Shown: positions 46,801-56,439, counted from the first letter of the stretch. The stretch is DNA of 64,000 nt from Streptomyces viridochromogenes (GCF_001270495.1 NZ_LGUR01000195.1:1-64000), one strand, 5' to 3'. The notes: generated by a model not told the origin, from the letters alone. Translations and numbers: made by a program.

Positions 46801-47169
46801 GGCGGTGCGCGGCAGGTGGGTGACCGCCCGCTCGGTGGCCTTCCACGCGAGCGGCAGGACGCGCGGGTCGCGCAGGCCCCGGGCGGTGGCCTCCTCCAGC
46901 CACTGCTCCTTGAGGACGAGGGCGAGGTCGTCTGCGAGTGCGGCCGGGTTCAGGGGAGCCGGCTCCTGGCGGAAGAAGTCGACCAGCGCGAGGAAGAGGG
47001 TGACGAGGCCGACGAACAGGCTTCCCACCGTGGCCACGAAAGCCGAGTCGTTCTCGTCGCTGAAGATCAGCATCCAGCCACCGAGTCCCGCGCAGGTGAC
47101 CGCGGTGGACACGAGCAGAACACGGCGGATCAGCCGCCTGCGGGCGCGGTTGAGAGCACTCCAGGTCAC
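43834..47169 (-). CDS. Membrane NACHT-type STAND NTPase with C-terminal WD40 repeats
   Basis: A 1111-residue protein. Two N-terminal membrane helices (about 16-36 and 43-65) precede a NACHT NTPase, with Walker A GEPGSGKS (163-170) and Walker B/NACHT motif LVPVLDGLDE (235-244). A helical part and about six more membrane helices (about 437-690) follow. The C-terminal domain (about 790-1111) has at least three clear WD40 blades (ADGSVWLWDY, VDRYEHTVHIWHC, HTGLINTLAFSPGGELLATVSADRTLRLWQ in part). Such STAND proteins sense a ligand and oligomerise. Related bacterial NACHT proteins act in phage defence or signalling. DNA around 44300-44800 is more AT-rich than its neighbours, hinting at transfer. 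Confidence 0.85.
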   Translation of the reverse strand: MTWSALNRARRRLIRRVLLVSTAVTCAGLGGWMLIFSDENDSAFVATVGSLFVGLVTLFLALVDFFRQEPAPLNPAALADDLALVLKEQWLEEATARGLRDPRVLPLAWKATERAVTHLPRTANARTLRMRLNGRLDGRFDETTSRLAHGYTQLPNGRLVAIGEPGSGKSVLAILLTLGLLGTREAGGPVPVLLTASSWDPVRQPLDDWIITTLAEPHYSGRPEIPRALLTHGLLVPVLDGLDEIPESARRSAIRGINAAIGAERPVVVTCRAAEYEDLIRGGAPTLREAPVIEVCPVAPGDAIAYLRDVDWPAGTDWTPVYAHLRSEPGSPVATALSTPLMVTSARLVHERLGLDPAELLDRSRFDCQYAVEQHLTEHLVDAAYAPHPRLPDSGRDGRWTAEQARRWLTFLACYLHDHRERDLAWWRMSERLLKPWFAPALGVVAGLVLGIGSVAWIMGTRALGENTTGALPVIAGSVAGGFALLSTIVWYTAPGRPPGRLLFSVQGSMGRLRRGFRNGAMLTAFAVAPVLVGVTSFVALDSEGGAGSFGAVEFYYEMVMTGLSLLIIIGLALAAHNWLNAPPHHATQVSPTNSVTQDRASALTGAAVAGSVVAATGLLGWYAGVFTGAWLNREVNDWVGWPGIRNLALLAPDKWHAVMETFGDHTSVRVGLTVALPGTVFALLLLLTRAWPRFVLVRLFLAARRRLPLRLMEFLADARRRELLRQSGGVYQFRHVRLQETLAGRPTYTDGHPDATSGRILRRRVVLTAGAATAITAAVGSSTRDESFRVFPAHTELTALAFIPGQQTSIAVGAADGSVWLWDYEEHPLPLGKHQVRGKPRHEPAVRGLAHHPFRPQLIVSDDAATEVWHTKNRVRTKRLLKNREGSPDVKFSHQGELLIVSEGKVLRLWKTGNDHEFTGTPVSHEVAHNSGGTASLLFDPEGRPVTLDDTGRVWRHSVPSLEREGQPLAETRRKGEDNRYYDLSANWRHGLLAFDTGDGADGEYRAGLWTRSSREAPWRETPWCPAAYVVAVSPTAPILAAVDRYEHTVHIWHCPYGEPVRTATLRGHTGLINTLAFSPGGELLATVSADRTLRLWQTDPSWLDFRAGE

Positions 47170-47221
47170 GGCAGCATGGTGAGCCGCCCTGGTCGGAGGC
47201 GTCCGGGAGAGCCCGGGGCTG

Positions 47222-48400
47222 TCACCCCAACGGGTGGCCGACCAGCATCGTCGGCGCCCCCGCCACCCGAGTAAGGAACACCGTCGCCGAGTTGGGCCCC
47301 TGGGGCTTGACCTTCTTGCGCAGCTCCTCCGGCTCGACGGCCGACCCCCGCTTCTTCACGGTCAGGATCCCGACTTCGCGTTCCCGCAGCAGGGCCTTCA
47401 ACTTCTTGACGTTGAAGGGGAGTTGGTCGGTGATCTCGTACGCCGTCGCATACGGTGTGGCGCGCGGCTCGTCCGCCGTGACGTACGCGATCGTCGCGTC
47501 GACGAGCCCGCCGTCCAGCTGCTGGGCGACCTCGGCCACGAGATGGGCGCGGATGACGGCGCCGTCGGGCTCGTACAAGTACCGCCCGACGGGCCGGACT
47601 TCGGGGTCGGGGAGACCGCTGGAAAGCAGCGAGCGCGGCCCTGGCAGCAGGGTGGCCCGCACGGCGCCCGGGGCGATGCCGGTGCCGAACCAGAGCACCG
47701 CCTCCTTCACGTCCCCGCTGTCCGAGATCCACTCGGCCTCGGCGTCCTCCGGGATCGCCTCGTGGGGGATGCCGGGCGCGATCTTCAGAGCGGCCCGCGG
47801 GGCCTTGCCGGCCGCCTCCACGGCCCAGGACAGCGGCGGCGAGTATGCCTCGGGGTCGAAGATCCGGCCGCGGCCGCCCCGCCGGGCCGGGTCGACGAAC
47901 ACGGCGTCGTAGCCGGTCGTGTCGACGCCCATGACATCCGCCTCGTGCACCTCGACGAGGCCGGCGAGTCCCAGAGCCTCCACATTCGCCCGCGCCACCG
48001 CCACCGTCACCGGATCCCGGTCCACCGCCAGCACCCGGATCCCGGCCCGCGCCAACGCGATCGCGTCGCCTCCGATCCCGCAGCACAGGTCGGCCACCGA
48101 GCCCACCCCCAGCTCCTTCATCCGGCCGGCCCGGTACGTCGCCACGCTCGCCCGGGTCGACTGCTCGACCCCGTTCGGCGTGAAGAACATCCGCCCCGCG
48201 TCCGCCGCCCCGAACTTCGCCACCGCCCGCTGCCGCAGCCGTGCCTGCCCGAGGGCCGCGGACACCAGCTCGGCGGGGTGCTCGCGGCGCAGGCGGGTGG
48301 CGACGGCGAGTTCCTCGGCGGGATCGGTGTCGCGTACGGCGTCGAGGAGGGCGCGGCCCTCGGGGGTGCGGAGGGAGGAGAGGGAGGCGAGGTCGTTCAC
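47222..48400 (-). CDS. Class I SAM-dependent methyltransferase with THUMP-like C-terminal domain
   Basis: The 392-residue protein has SAM motif I VADLCCGIGGDAIALARAG followed by VLAVDRDPVTVAVA, then DAVFVDPARRGGRGRIFD, similar to class I RNA/small-molecule methyltransferases. The C-terminal 80 residues (LPFNVKKLKALLREREVGILTVKKRG in part) match the THUMP-like domain of this actinobacterial family. The substrate is unknown; RNA is likely from domain content. Confidence 0.85.
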   Translation of the reverse strand: MNDLASLSSLRTPEGRALLDAVRDTDPAEELAVATRLRREHPAELVSAALGQARLRQRAVAKFGAADAGRMFFTPNGVEQSTRASVATYRAGRMKELGVGSVADLCCGIGGDAIALARAGIRVLAVDRDPVTVAVARANVEALGLAGLVEVHEADVMGVDTTGYDAVFVDPARRGGRGRIFDPEAYSPPLSWAVEAAGKAPRAALKIAPGIPHEAIPEDAEAEWISDSGDVKEAVLWFGTGIAPGAVRATLLPGPRSLLSSGLPDPEVRPVGRYLYEPDGAVIRAHLVAEVAQQLDGGLVDATIAYVTADEPRATPYATAYEITDQLPFNVKKLKALLREREVGILTVKKRGSAVEPEELRKKVKPQGPNSATVFLTRVAGAPTMLVGHPLG

Positions 48401-48490
48401 CGGGCCATTGTCGGCCAGTCGGTGGATGGTCCGCCGCCGGCGGCGGTGTCGGCCGGGCTTCGGGACGACTGCCTGCGAAGATCCGGCACC

Positions 48491-49495
48491 ATGCGACTAG
48501 TAGTACAAAATGACAAAAGTCACCCCAATGGGGCAGTCGTCAGGCGCCGTCGTGGGACACCCGGGCGTGCCCGGTTCCGTGGCGGAATCGCCGCGCTCGC
48601 CGTCGCGGCCATCGCCGCAGGGTGTGCACCGGCCGGCGACCCCGGGGGCCCGGGCGCCCCACACGGTGCCGGGACCGCACGCCCCACCCCGAGCCGGCAG
48701 CCCCTCAAGGCGCCGCCCCCGGCCGCCACCCCGGACCCGCACACCAAGAAGTTCCGGTCGGGGAAGTCCGCCCTCGCCGCCCGCGCCGCCGCGGCCAGAC
48801 GCTGGGGCCTGGCGAGGATCCCGCTCACGCCCCCGCCGCCCCCCGCCGCCAAGCCGAAGATCACCACCCGTGAGGGCTTCGAGGTGGACGGACACGAGGA
48901 GCTCGGCCTCCCGCCGGTCTTCACCACCATCCCCACCAGGCAGCGGGTCGTCTTCCTCACGATCGACGACGGCGCCGAGAAGGACCCGGCCTTCCTGCGG
49001 ATGATGAGCGACCTCCAGGTCCCGTACACCGCCTTCCTCAGCGACTACCTGATCAAGGACGACTACGGCTACTTCGGGCGGATGCAGCGTGCCGGCGTCG
49101 TCCTGAACAACCACACCCTCCACCACCCCTACCTCCCGGCGCTCTCCTACCGCCGCCAGCAGTACGAGATCTGCGCCATGCAGGACGTGATCGAGGAGCG
49201 CTACGGCAAGCGGCCGCTGCTCTTCCGCCCGCCCTTCGGGAACTACAACAGGAACAGCCTGCGCGCCGCGAAGTCGTGCGGCATCAAGTACGTCCCGCTG
49301 TGGAACGAGGAGGTCTTCGTCGACCGCTGGGACTACCGCGAGTGGGACCGGAAGATCCGACCGGGTGACATCGTCCTCACGCACTTCCGGGGCCGGGCCG
49401 ACTGGAAGGGCACAATGCCCGACATGATCCGCCGGTTCCTGAACAAGGTCACGGCCGAGGGGTACGCGGTGGCCCGGCTGGAGGACTACCTGTGA
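48491..49495 (+). CDS. NodB-type polysaccharide deacetylase lipoprotein
   Basis: The 334-residue protein has a lipoprotein signal with lipobox AIAAGC (Cys about 45), a Pro-rich linker and a NodB domain. Motif 1 is FLTIDDGAEKDP, motif 2 the His pair in NHTLHHP, motif 3 RPPFGNYN, and motif 5 GDIVLTHF with its His. Predicted to deacetylate a cell-wall or exopolysaccharide GlcNAc residue outside the membrane. ATG 48491 has no clear SD. Its stop overlaps the second deacetylase start. Confidence 0.88.
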   Translation: MRLVVQNDKSHPNGAVVRRRRGTPGRARFRGGIAALAVAAIAAGCAPAGDPGGPGAPHGAGTARPTPSRQPLKAPPPAATPDPHTKKFRSGKSALAARAAAARRWGLARIPLTPPPPPAAKPKITTREGFEVDGHEELGLPPVFTTIPTRQRVVFLTIDDGAEKDPAFLRMMSDLQVPYTAFLSDYLIKDDYGYFGRMQRAGVVLNNHTLHHPYLPALSYRRQQYEICAMQDVIEERYGKRPLLFRPPFGNYNRNSLRAAKSCGIKYVPLWNEEVFVDRWDYREWDRKIRPGDIVLTHFRGRADWKGTMPDMIRRFLNKVTAEGYAVARLEDYL

Positions 49496-50364
49496 GGCCG
49501 ACGCCGGGGCCGGGACCGGGGCCGCGCGCTCCGCAGGCCGTGCTCGCGGCCGTGCTCGCGGCCGTGCTGGTCCTGGCGTCCGCCCTGCTCAGCGGCTGCG
49601 CCCGGCCGGCCGGTTCGGTCGCTCCCGGCGCAGGACCGGGCGAGGCGGCGGCGCAAAGCGCCCGCTCGGCGAAGGGCCAGACGCACACGGCACAGCCGTA
49701 TCGCCACTGGGGCCTGACCGCCCCGCTCCCCGCGCCGCCGTCCCCGCCCGCCCGGCGGCTGCGGCTGCCCGGCGGCACCCCGCTGCCCGTCGTGCACCGC
49801 GTCCCCACCCGCGACAAGGTCGTCTTCCTCACCTACGACGACGGCGCCGAGAAGGATCCCCGCTTCGTCGACATGGTCCGTGAACTACGGCTGCCCGTCA
49901 GCATGTTCCTCACGGACAGCGTGGTAGGCCCGGGCTACGGCCACTTCGCGCGCCTGCGCTCGGTGGGCGCGTCCCTGCAGAACCACACCCTCGACCACGC
50001 CGCCCTGCGCGGCCTGCCGTACGGCGGCCAGCGCGCCGAGATCTGCGGCCAGCAGAACAAGCTCCGCGCCCGCTTCGGCATCCGCCCCCGCCTCTTCCGG
50101 CCGCCCTACGGCACGTACGACTCCACCACGCTCCGCGCGGCGGCGGACTGCGGGATCACGGCGGTGGTGCTGTGGCGGGCGGCGATGGAGGGCGACGGCG
50201 GGCTGACGTACGCGCACGGCCCCGGACGGCTGCGGGCCGGCGACATCGTCTCCGTCCCGTCGGGCGAGCCCGCCGGACTGACCCTGAAGGAGCGGACGAC
50301 GAGGCTGCTGCGGGAGGTTCAGGGGCGGGGGCTGACGGTGGGCCGGTTGGAGGACTACATCTGA
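49492..50364 (+). CDS. Second NodB-type deacetylase lipoprotein, motif-5 His missing
   Basis: The 290-residue protein is coupled to the previous gene by a GTGA overlap. The lipoprotein signal ends ALLSGC. The NodB domain keeps motif 1 (FLTYDDGAEKDP), motif 2 (NHTLDH) and motif 3 (RPPYGTYD). Where the first copy reads GDIVLTHF this one reads GDIVSVPSG, so the motif-5 His is lost. It is a tandem paralogue with reduced or altered activity (inference). Confidence 0.85.
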   Translation: MRPTPGPGPGPRAPQAVLAAVLAAVLVLASALLSGCARPAGSVAPGAGPGEAAAQSARSAKGQTHTAQPYRHWGLTAPLPAPPSPPARRLRLPGGTPLPVVHRVPTRDKVVFLTYDDGAEKDPRFVDMVRELRLPVSMFLTDSVVGPGYGHFARLRSVGASLQNHTLDHAALRGLPYGGQRAEICGQQNKLRARFGIRPRLFRPPYGTYDSTTLRAAADCGITAVVLWRAAMEGDGGLTYAHGPGRLRAGDIVSVPSGEPAGLTLKERTTRLLREVQGRGLTVGRLEDYI

Positions 50365-50417
50365 CGGGACTTTTTGCCGAAGCGGAGGTCCGCAGGCGGC
50401 GGCCCCCGGGGACGCGA

Positions 50418-50444
50418 CTGGCACTCCGCTTGACCGAGTGCTAA
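50418..50444 (+). promoter_or_regulatory. CIRCE element 1 with embedded groES -35
   Basis: CTGGCACTC-N9-GAGTGCTAA, a HrcA repressor site. Its spacer and edge hold -35 TTGACC (50430-50435). A CATAGT -10 follows at 50452-50457, 16 nt away. Confidence 0.92.
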
Positions 50445-50464
50445 TCGCGGTCATAGTCTCGGGT

Positions 50465-50491
50465 CTGGCACTCCCCCCTGGAGAGTGCCAA
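50465..50491 (+). promoter_or_regulatory. CIRCE element 2
   Basis: CTGGCACTC-N9-GAGTGCCAA just downstream of the predicted transcription start, in the groES leader. Confidence 0.92.
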
Positions 50492-50590
50492 CTACGCGAC
50501 GGGCAGGTCCGGCACCCGCGACGACGGATCCACCTGGTCGCCACCTCAGACAGTTAACCCCGTGAGATCTCCGAAGGGGGAGGTCGGATC

Positions 50591-50899
50591 GTGACGACCA
50601 CCAGCTCCAAGGTTGCCATCAAGCCGCTCGAGGACCGCATTGTGGTCCAGCCGCTCGACGCCGAGCAGACCACCGCCTCTGGCCTGGTCATCCCGGACAC
50701 CGCCAAGGAGAAGCCCCAGGAGGGCGTCGTCCTGGCCGTGGGCCCGGGCCGCTTCGAGAACGGCGAGCGCCTGCCGCTCGACGTCAAGACCGGCGACATC
50801 GTGCTGTACAGCAAGTACGGCGGCACCGAGGTGAAGTACAACGGCGAGGAGTACCTCGTCCTCTCGGCTCGCGACGTGCTCGCGATCATCGAGAAGTAA
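50591..50899 (+). CDS. groES: Co-chaperonin GroES
   Basis: The 102-residue GroES heptamer subunit forms the lid of the GroEL cage. It starts [19 protein letters not shown], with the mobile loop [19 protein letters not shown] and the end [15 protein letters not shown] 50591 follows a GGGGGAGG-like site. Controlled by the two CIRCE sites upstream. Confidence 0.98.
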   Translation: MTTTSSKVAIKPLEDRIVVQPLDAEQTTASGLVIPDTAKEKPQEGVVLAVGPGRFENGERLPLDVKTGDIVLYSKYGGTEVKYNGEEYLVLSARDVLAIIEK

Positions 50900-50906
50900 T
50901 TCATCT

Positions 50907-50975
50907 CAAGCAATTTGCTTGTGAGCTGCGCCCCGGGCCCCCGCGACCTTATGAAGCCGGGCGTCTGGGGCGCAG
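50907..50975 (+). other. Structured groES-groEL1 intergenic region
   Basis: A 15-nt palindrome CAAGCAATTTGCTTG (50907-50921) is followed by CTGCGCCCC (50926-50934) pairing perfectly with GGGGCGCAG (50967-50975) across a 32-nt loop. It may be an mRNA processing or attenuation structure. Confidence 0.6.
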
Positions 50976-51007
50976 TTCGTTTCACCCACGTTTTCCGAGA
51001 GGGCTGA

Positions 51008-52642
<1,635 letters not shown>

Positions 52643-52668
52643 GCCAAGCGCTCACAGCGTGCAGCGAG

Positions 52669-52708
52669 AAGGCCCCGCCTCCGCACTCAGGTGCGGGAGC
52701 GGGGCCTT
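52669..52708 (+). terminator. groEL1 terminator
   Basis: AAGGCCCCGC (from 52669) pairs with GCGGGGCCTT (to 52708), with an inner TCCGCAC/GTGCGGGA extension, followed by CCCCTTC. Confidence 0.8.
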
Positions 52709-52722
52709 CCCCTTCGCGGGCG

Positions 52723-53415
52723 TCACTGACCGAGTACCCCCAGCTGCTCCAGCAGTCCCGCCCGGTCGTACTGCCAGTGGCTCTCGCAGATCACGCCGTC
52801 CCGGAACCGCTGCCAGGTCATGCCCTGCATGCTCACGTCCTGTCCGGTCGCGGGAATCCCCAGGAACTCGCCCCTGTGGCGCGCGACCCAGGTCCACCGG
52901 GTGCACACCCGGTCGTCCTGGGCCATCTGGTCGTCGATCCGGAACACGAACTCGAAGGCGCCGTACCAGCCCGCGTACACCTCGCGCATCCCGTCGGCGC
53001 CCTGCACGGGCTGCGGGTGCGACGGATCGTGGTCGACGTAGTCGTCCGTGAGATGCTCACCGATCCGCTCCGGCGCCGTCTTGCCCAGGGCCTCGAAGAA
53101 GGACCGCGCCGCCAGGACGTTCAGCTGCTCGTCGCGCACCACGTCCAGATCGGTGAACGTGGGTTCCCCGTCACAGAGCGCCACCATCTCCTGGAAGATC
53201 CGGTCGGTCTCGGGCAGGTTGGAGTTCCGCATCGCCTCCTCGTACGAGGCGAACTCCACGATCTCGATGAAGTGCGCCGGGTCGGACCGGTCCTTGCCGA
53301 TGATGTCGTGCGTCGCCGTCCGCTTGCCCTTGGTCTGTTCGACCCACCTGTCCATCAGCCGGTTCATCTCGTCGAAACGGCTGGTCCTGCAGTCGATGAG
53401 CTGTACGAAGGTCAT
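52723..53415 (-). CDS. SnoaL-like ester cyclase/polyketide cyclase-fold protein
   Basis: The 230-residue protein has two parts. Residues 1-100 (FVQLIDCRTSRFDEMNRLMD) look like a ferredoxin-like dimeric barrel. Residues 105-230 match the SnoaL/NTF2-like fold (HLTDDYVDHDP, GMREVYAGWYGAFEFVF, MQGMTWQRFRDGVICESHWQYD). No catalytic function can be set. The ATG on the complement of 53413-53415 follows a GGGAGG site. Confidence 0.8.
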   Translation of the reverse strand: MTFVQLIDCRTSRFDEMNRLMDRWVEQTKGKRTATHDIIGKDRSDPAHFIEIVEFASYEEAMRNSNLPETDRIFQEMVALCDGEPTFTDLDVVRDEQLNVLAARSFFEALGKTAPERIGEHLTDDYVDHDPSHPQPVQGADGMREVYAGWYGAFEFVFRIDDQMAQDDRVCTRWTWVARHRGEFLGIPATGQDVSMQGMTWQRFRDGVICESHWQYDRAGLLEQLGVLGQ

Positions 53416-53528
53416 GAGGTCGTCGCCTCCCGGCCCCCCTGGGTGCGGCTGGACAGCACCATTCTCCCCACCGCGACGGCCGTGCGCCTGTTCACCCGTG
53501 CCGTGCCGACCGGCGCCCGCCCGCTCGC

Positions 53529-54302
53529 CTACTGCGGCCCGTACTTCCGCCCCGTCTTCGAGCTGATCCCCCCGAGCATCCCCCGCGGCACCAGCTTCGC
53601 CGCCCCCATCAGCACCTTGTACCGCGGGTCCGGAATGGACAGCGACCTCCCCCGGGCCAGATCCTCCAGCGCCGTGGCCGCCACCTTGTCGGCGTCGAGC
53701 CACATCCACCCCGGGATGTTGTCCGTCCCCATCCCGGCCCGCTCATGGAACTCGGTCCGCACGAACCCCGGGCACAGCGCCATCAACCGCACCCCGCTCC
53801 CGGCCAGATCCCGCGCCGCACCCTGGGTGAACTGCACGACCCACGCCTTGGACGCGCCGTACGTGCCGCGCGGTACGAAGGCCGCGACCGACGCGACGTT
53901 GACGACGCCCCCGCGTCCCCGCTCCCGCATCGCCTCCGCCGCCGCCGACGTCAGACGCAGTACGGCCTCGCAGTGCACCTTGAGCATCTTCAGCTCGTCG
54001 GCCATGGAGACGTCGAGGTAACGGCCCTTGTTGCCGAAGCCGGCGTTGTTGATCAGCAGGTCGACGGGGTTGCGGCGGTCGCCGAGGCGGGCGGTGACCG
54101 TCTCGATGCCGGCGTCCTCCGCCAGGTCGGCCGTCAGCACCTTGGCCTCGATGCCGTGCCGGTCGTGCAGTTCGGTCGCCTGCTCGCGCAGCCGCTTGGT
54201 GTCCCGGGCCACCAGGACGAGGTCGTGCCCGTCAGCCGCCAGCCGCCGTGCGAACGCGGCGCCGATGCCCGCGGTCGATCCCGTAATCAATGCCGTTGTC
54301 AT
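53529..54302 (-). CDS. Short-chain dehydrogenase/reductase
   Basis: A 257-residue classical SDR with cofactor motif TGSTAGIG (8-15), NNAGFG, catalytic Ser in VASVAAF and Tyr-Lys in YGASK. The ARD after the second strand favours NADPH. The substrate is unknown. It belongs broadly to the group that includes the mycobacterial mycolate reductase, but it is 40 kb from the lipid cluster. Confidence 0.88.
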   Translation of the reverse strand: MTTALITGSTAGIGAAFARRLAADGHDLVLVARDTKRLREQATELHDRHGIEAKVLTADLAEDAGIETVTARLGDRRNPVDLLINNAGFGNKGRYLDVSMADELKMLKVHCEAVLRLTSAAAEAMRERGRGGVVNVASVAAFVPRGTYGASKAWVVQFTQGAARDLAGSGVRLMALCPGFVRTEFHERAGMGTDNIPGWMWLDADKVAATALEDLARGRSLSIPDPRYKVLMGAAKLVPRGMLGGISSKTGRKYGPQ

Positions 54303-54399
54303 GGCGCAAGATTAGTGACCCGGACCGCGTGCATCCGTTTGCTGCACGGGCCCTCCCGATCAGTGAAGCCCGGGCGAAGGCCCCTGCGGTGAGCGTGCG

Positions 54400-55068
54400 T
54401 CAGCCCCCGTGCTGCGCCGCATACTTCCGTGCCGCGTCCAACGCCTCCGGATGCAGCGCCGCACCCGCCGCCAGCAGCCGCGGCAGCAGTGTCCGATCCG
54501 TGGTGACCGCCCGGAACTGGAGCGCCACCGTCACCTCGTGATCCGGACGGTGGATGATCTCCAGCGCGTCGCCCGCCCGTATCTCACCCGGCTCGATCAC
54601 CCGCAGATACGCGCCCGGTGCCCCCTTCGCCGTGAACCGCTTCACCCACTGCTTCTCACCCAGATGGCCCTGGAAGGTGAGACAGGGAATCCGGCCGCAC
54701 GTCACCTCCAGCACCACCTCGGACCCGATCCGCCAGCGCTCGCCGATCAGCGCGCCGGACACGTCCAGGCCGGACGTCGTCAGGTTCTCGCCGAACCCGC
54801 CGTTCGCCAGCGACCGCCCCAGCTCGCGCTCCCACGCGTCGAGGTCCTCGCGCGCCACCGCGTACACGGCCTGGTCGTCACCGCCGTGGTGCTCCCTCTT
54901 GCACACCGCGTCCCCGGCCAGCCCGCTCCCCCCGATGCCCTTGGGCCCGGGCGCCGCCACCCGCACCGGCCCCGCCACCGGCCGCTTGTCGATGCCGGTC
55001 ACGGCATGGGGGTCATCAGTGTTCGGCACGGGCTTCGCCTGGCCCAGGTTCACTGAGAGAAGCTTCAT
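54400..55068 (-). CDS. MOSC-domain sulfurase-type protein
   Basis: The 222-residue protein has the MOSC core KREHHGGDDQAVYAVAREDLDAW, GGFGENLTTSGLDV and VTCGRIPCLTF with the conserved Cys, as in YiiM. Predicted to handle molybdenum-cofactor-linked reductive chemistry of N-hydroxylated compounds (family knowledge). The ATG on the complement of 55066-55068 is 70 bp from the divergent LysR start. Confidence 0.9.
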   Translation of the reverse strand: MKLLSVNLGQAKPVPNTDDPHAVTGIDKRPVAGPVRVAAPGPKGIGGSGLAGDAVCKREHHGGDDQAVYAVAREDLDAWERELGRSLANGGFGENLTTSGLDVSGALIGERWRIGSEVVLEVTCGRIPCLTFQGHLGEKQWVKRFTAKGAPGAYLRVIEPGEIRAGDALEIIHRPDHEVTVALQFRAVTTDRTLLPRLLAAGAALHPEALDAARKYAAQHGG

Positions 55069-55138
55069 GACGGGCACGGTAGGGGACGGGCCTCCAAAGT
55101 GTCGACGCATTATTCGGCGAGTGCCCCAAGGTTCGCTT

Positions 55139-56056
55139 ATGCTCGGTTCCGTGCTCGAAGCCCGCCACCTCCGCGTCCTGCGCGCCGTCGCCGCCACCGG
55201 TTCCTTCTCCGCGGCCGGCCGCGAACTGGGCTGCACCCAGCCCGCCGTCAGCCAGCAGATGAAGGCCCTGGAAACCTCCGTCGGCACGCCCCTGCTGATC
55301 CGCAGCGGACGCGAGATGCGGCTCACCCAGGCCGGCGAGGCCCTGGTGCGGCACGCCGCCGGAATCCTGGCGGGACTCACCGCCGCCGAGGAGGAGGTCG
55401 CCGCCATCGCCGGGCTGCGCGCCGGGCGCGTCCGGCTCGTCTCCTTCCCCAGCGGCAGCTCCACCCTCGTCCCGACCGCCCTCGCCGCCCTGCGCGCCGC
55501 GCACCCCGGCACCCGGGTCTCCCTGGAGGAGGCCGAGCCGCCGAGATCCGTCGAGATGCTGCGCGAGGGCGACTGCGACGTGGCCCTCGCCTTCCGGTAC
55601 GAGGGGGCCGCGGGCCCCGAGGAGTGGGACGACCTGGTCGTACGCCCCCTGCTGACGGACCGTCTCGTCGGCCTCGTCCCCGAACGGCACCGCCTCGCAC
55701 GCACCGCGTCCGCCGGGCCCGTCGCCATCGGGGAACTCGCGGCCGAGCCGTGGATCGCCGGATGCCCACGCTGCCGGGGGCAGCTGGTCGAGGTGTGCGA
55801 GAGCGCCGGCTTCACGCCCCGTATCGACTTCGCCACCGACGACTATCCGGCGGTCGTGGGCCTGGTGGGCGCGGGCCTGGGCGTGGCCGTCCTGCCCCAG
55901 CTCGCCGTCGAGTCCGTACGGCCGCGAGGGGTGCGCATGGTGACGCTGGAACCGGCGGTCCGGCGGGAGATCGTGGCGCTCACGCTGCCCGACCTGGCGC
56001 AGGTGCCGGCCGTCGCGGCGACCCTCGACCAACTGGCCCGAGCCGCCGCCCGCTAG
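55139..56056 (+). CDS. LysR-family transcriptional regulator
   Basis: A 305-residue LysR protein with N-terminal winged HTH (VLEARHLRVLRAVAATGSFSAAGRELGCTQPAVSQQMKALE in part) and an effector domain (GDCDVALAFRYEG; GVGLAVLPQ-like VGAGLGVAVLPQ). ATG 55139 is used; the next usable start is the GTG four codons in. It is divergent from the MOSC gene across 70 bp, so MOSC is the likely target. Confidence 0.92.
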   Translation: MLGSVLEARHLRVLRAVAATGSFSAAGRELGCTQPAVSQQMKALETSVGTPLLIRSGREMRLTQAGEALVRHAAGILAGLTAAEEEVAAIAGLRAGRVRLVSFPSGSSTLVPTALAALRAAHPGTRVSLEEAEPPRSVEMLREGDCDVALAFRYEGAAGPEEWDDLVVRPLLTDRLVGLVPERHRLARTASAGPVAIGELAAEPWIAGCPRCRGQLVEVCESAGFTPRIDFATDDYPAVVGLVGAGLGVAVLPQLAVESVRPRGVRMVTLEPAVRREIVALTLPDLAQVPAVAATLDQLARAAAR

Positions 56057-56064
56057 CGAAGAAG

Positions 56065-56088
56065 AAGGGCACGCGTGCGCGTGCCCTT
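56065..56088. terminator. Bidirectional terminator between LysR gene and whiD
   Basis: AAGGGCACGCG (56065-56075) and CGCGTGCCCTT (56078-56088) form an 11-bp stem with a 2-nt loop. Confidence 0.8.
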
Positions 56089-56106
56089 ACGTGCAGAAAC
56101 GTTCCT

Positions 56107-56439
56107 TCAGGTATGCGAGCCGGCTTCTCCGCTGGTCGTCGACGCTGCCGACACCAGCCGGTTGCGTGCCCGCCCCATGAGCTCCTCGCGCTCGTCCTCG
56201 GTCAAGCCGCCCCAGACGCCGTACGGTTCGCGCACCGCCAGCGCATGTGCCGCGCACTGCGCGCGGACCGGGCACCTCATGCAGACCTCCTTGGCCGAGT
56301 TCTCTCGAGCGCTCCGAGCCGCACCGCGCTCGCCCTCCGGATGAAAGAAGAGCGAGCTGTCCACCCCGCGACAAGCAGCCAGCAGCTGCCAGTCCCACAG
56401 GTCCGCGTTCGGTCCGGGAAGGCGGGAGAAATCTGCCAT
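56107..56439 (-). CDS. whiD: WhiB-like [4Fe-4S] developmental regulator WhiD
   Basis: The 110-residue Wbl protein has four cluster-ligand Cys at 23, 53, 56 and 62 (AACRG; EVCMRCPVRAQC) and the turn GVWGG (74-78). A basic C-terminal DNA-binding tail (RARNRL) follows. Identified as whiD by its divergent position next to bldM, the arrangement known in S. coelicolor. WhiD is needed for late sporulation and, in current understanding, works with the principal sigma factor. Confidence 0.92.
   Translation of the reverse strand: MADFSRLPGPNADLWDWQLLAACRGVDSSLFFHPEGERGAARSARENSAKEVCMRCPVRAQCAAHALAVREPYGVWGGLTEDEREELMGRARNRLVSAASTTSGEAGSHT

Noticed and set aside
53529..54302. SDR as the missing mycolate (CmrA-type) reductase of the lipid cluster
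   Set aside because: It is a generic SDR 40 kb away in a core region. The resemblance is only at family level, so no functional link is claimed.
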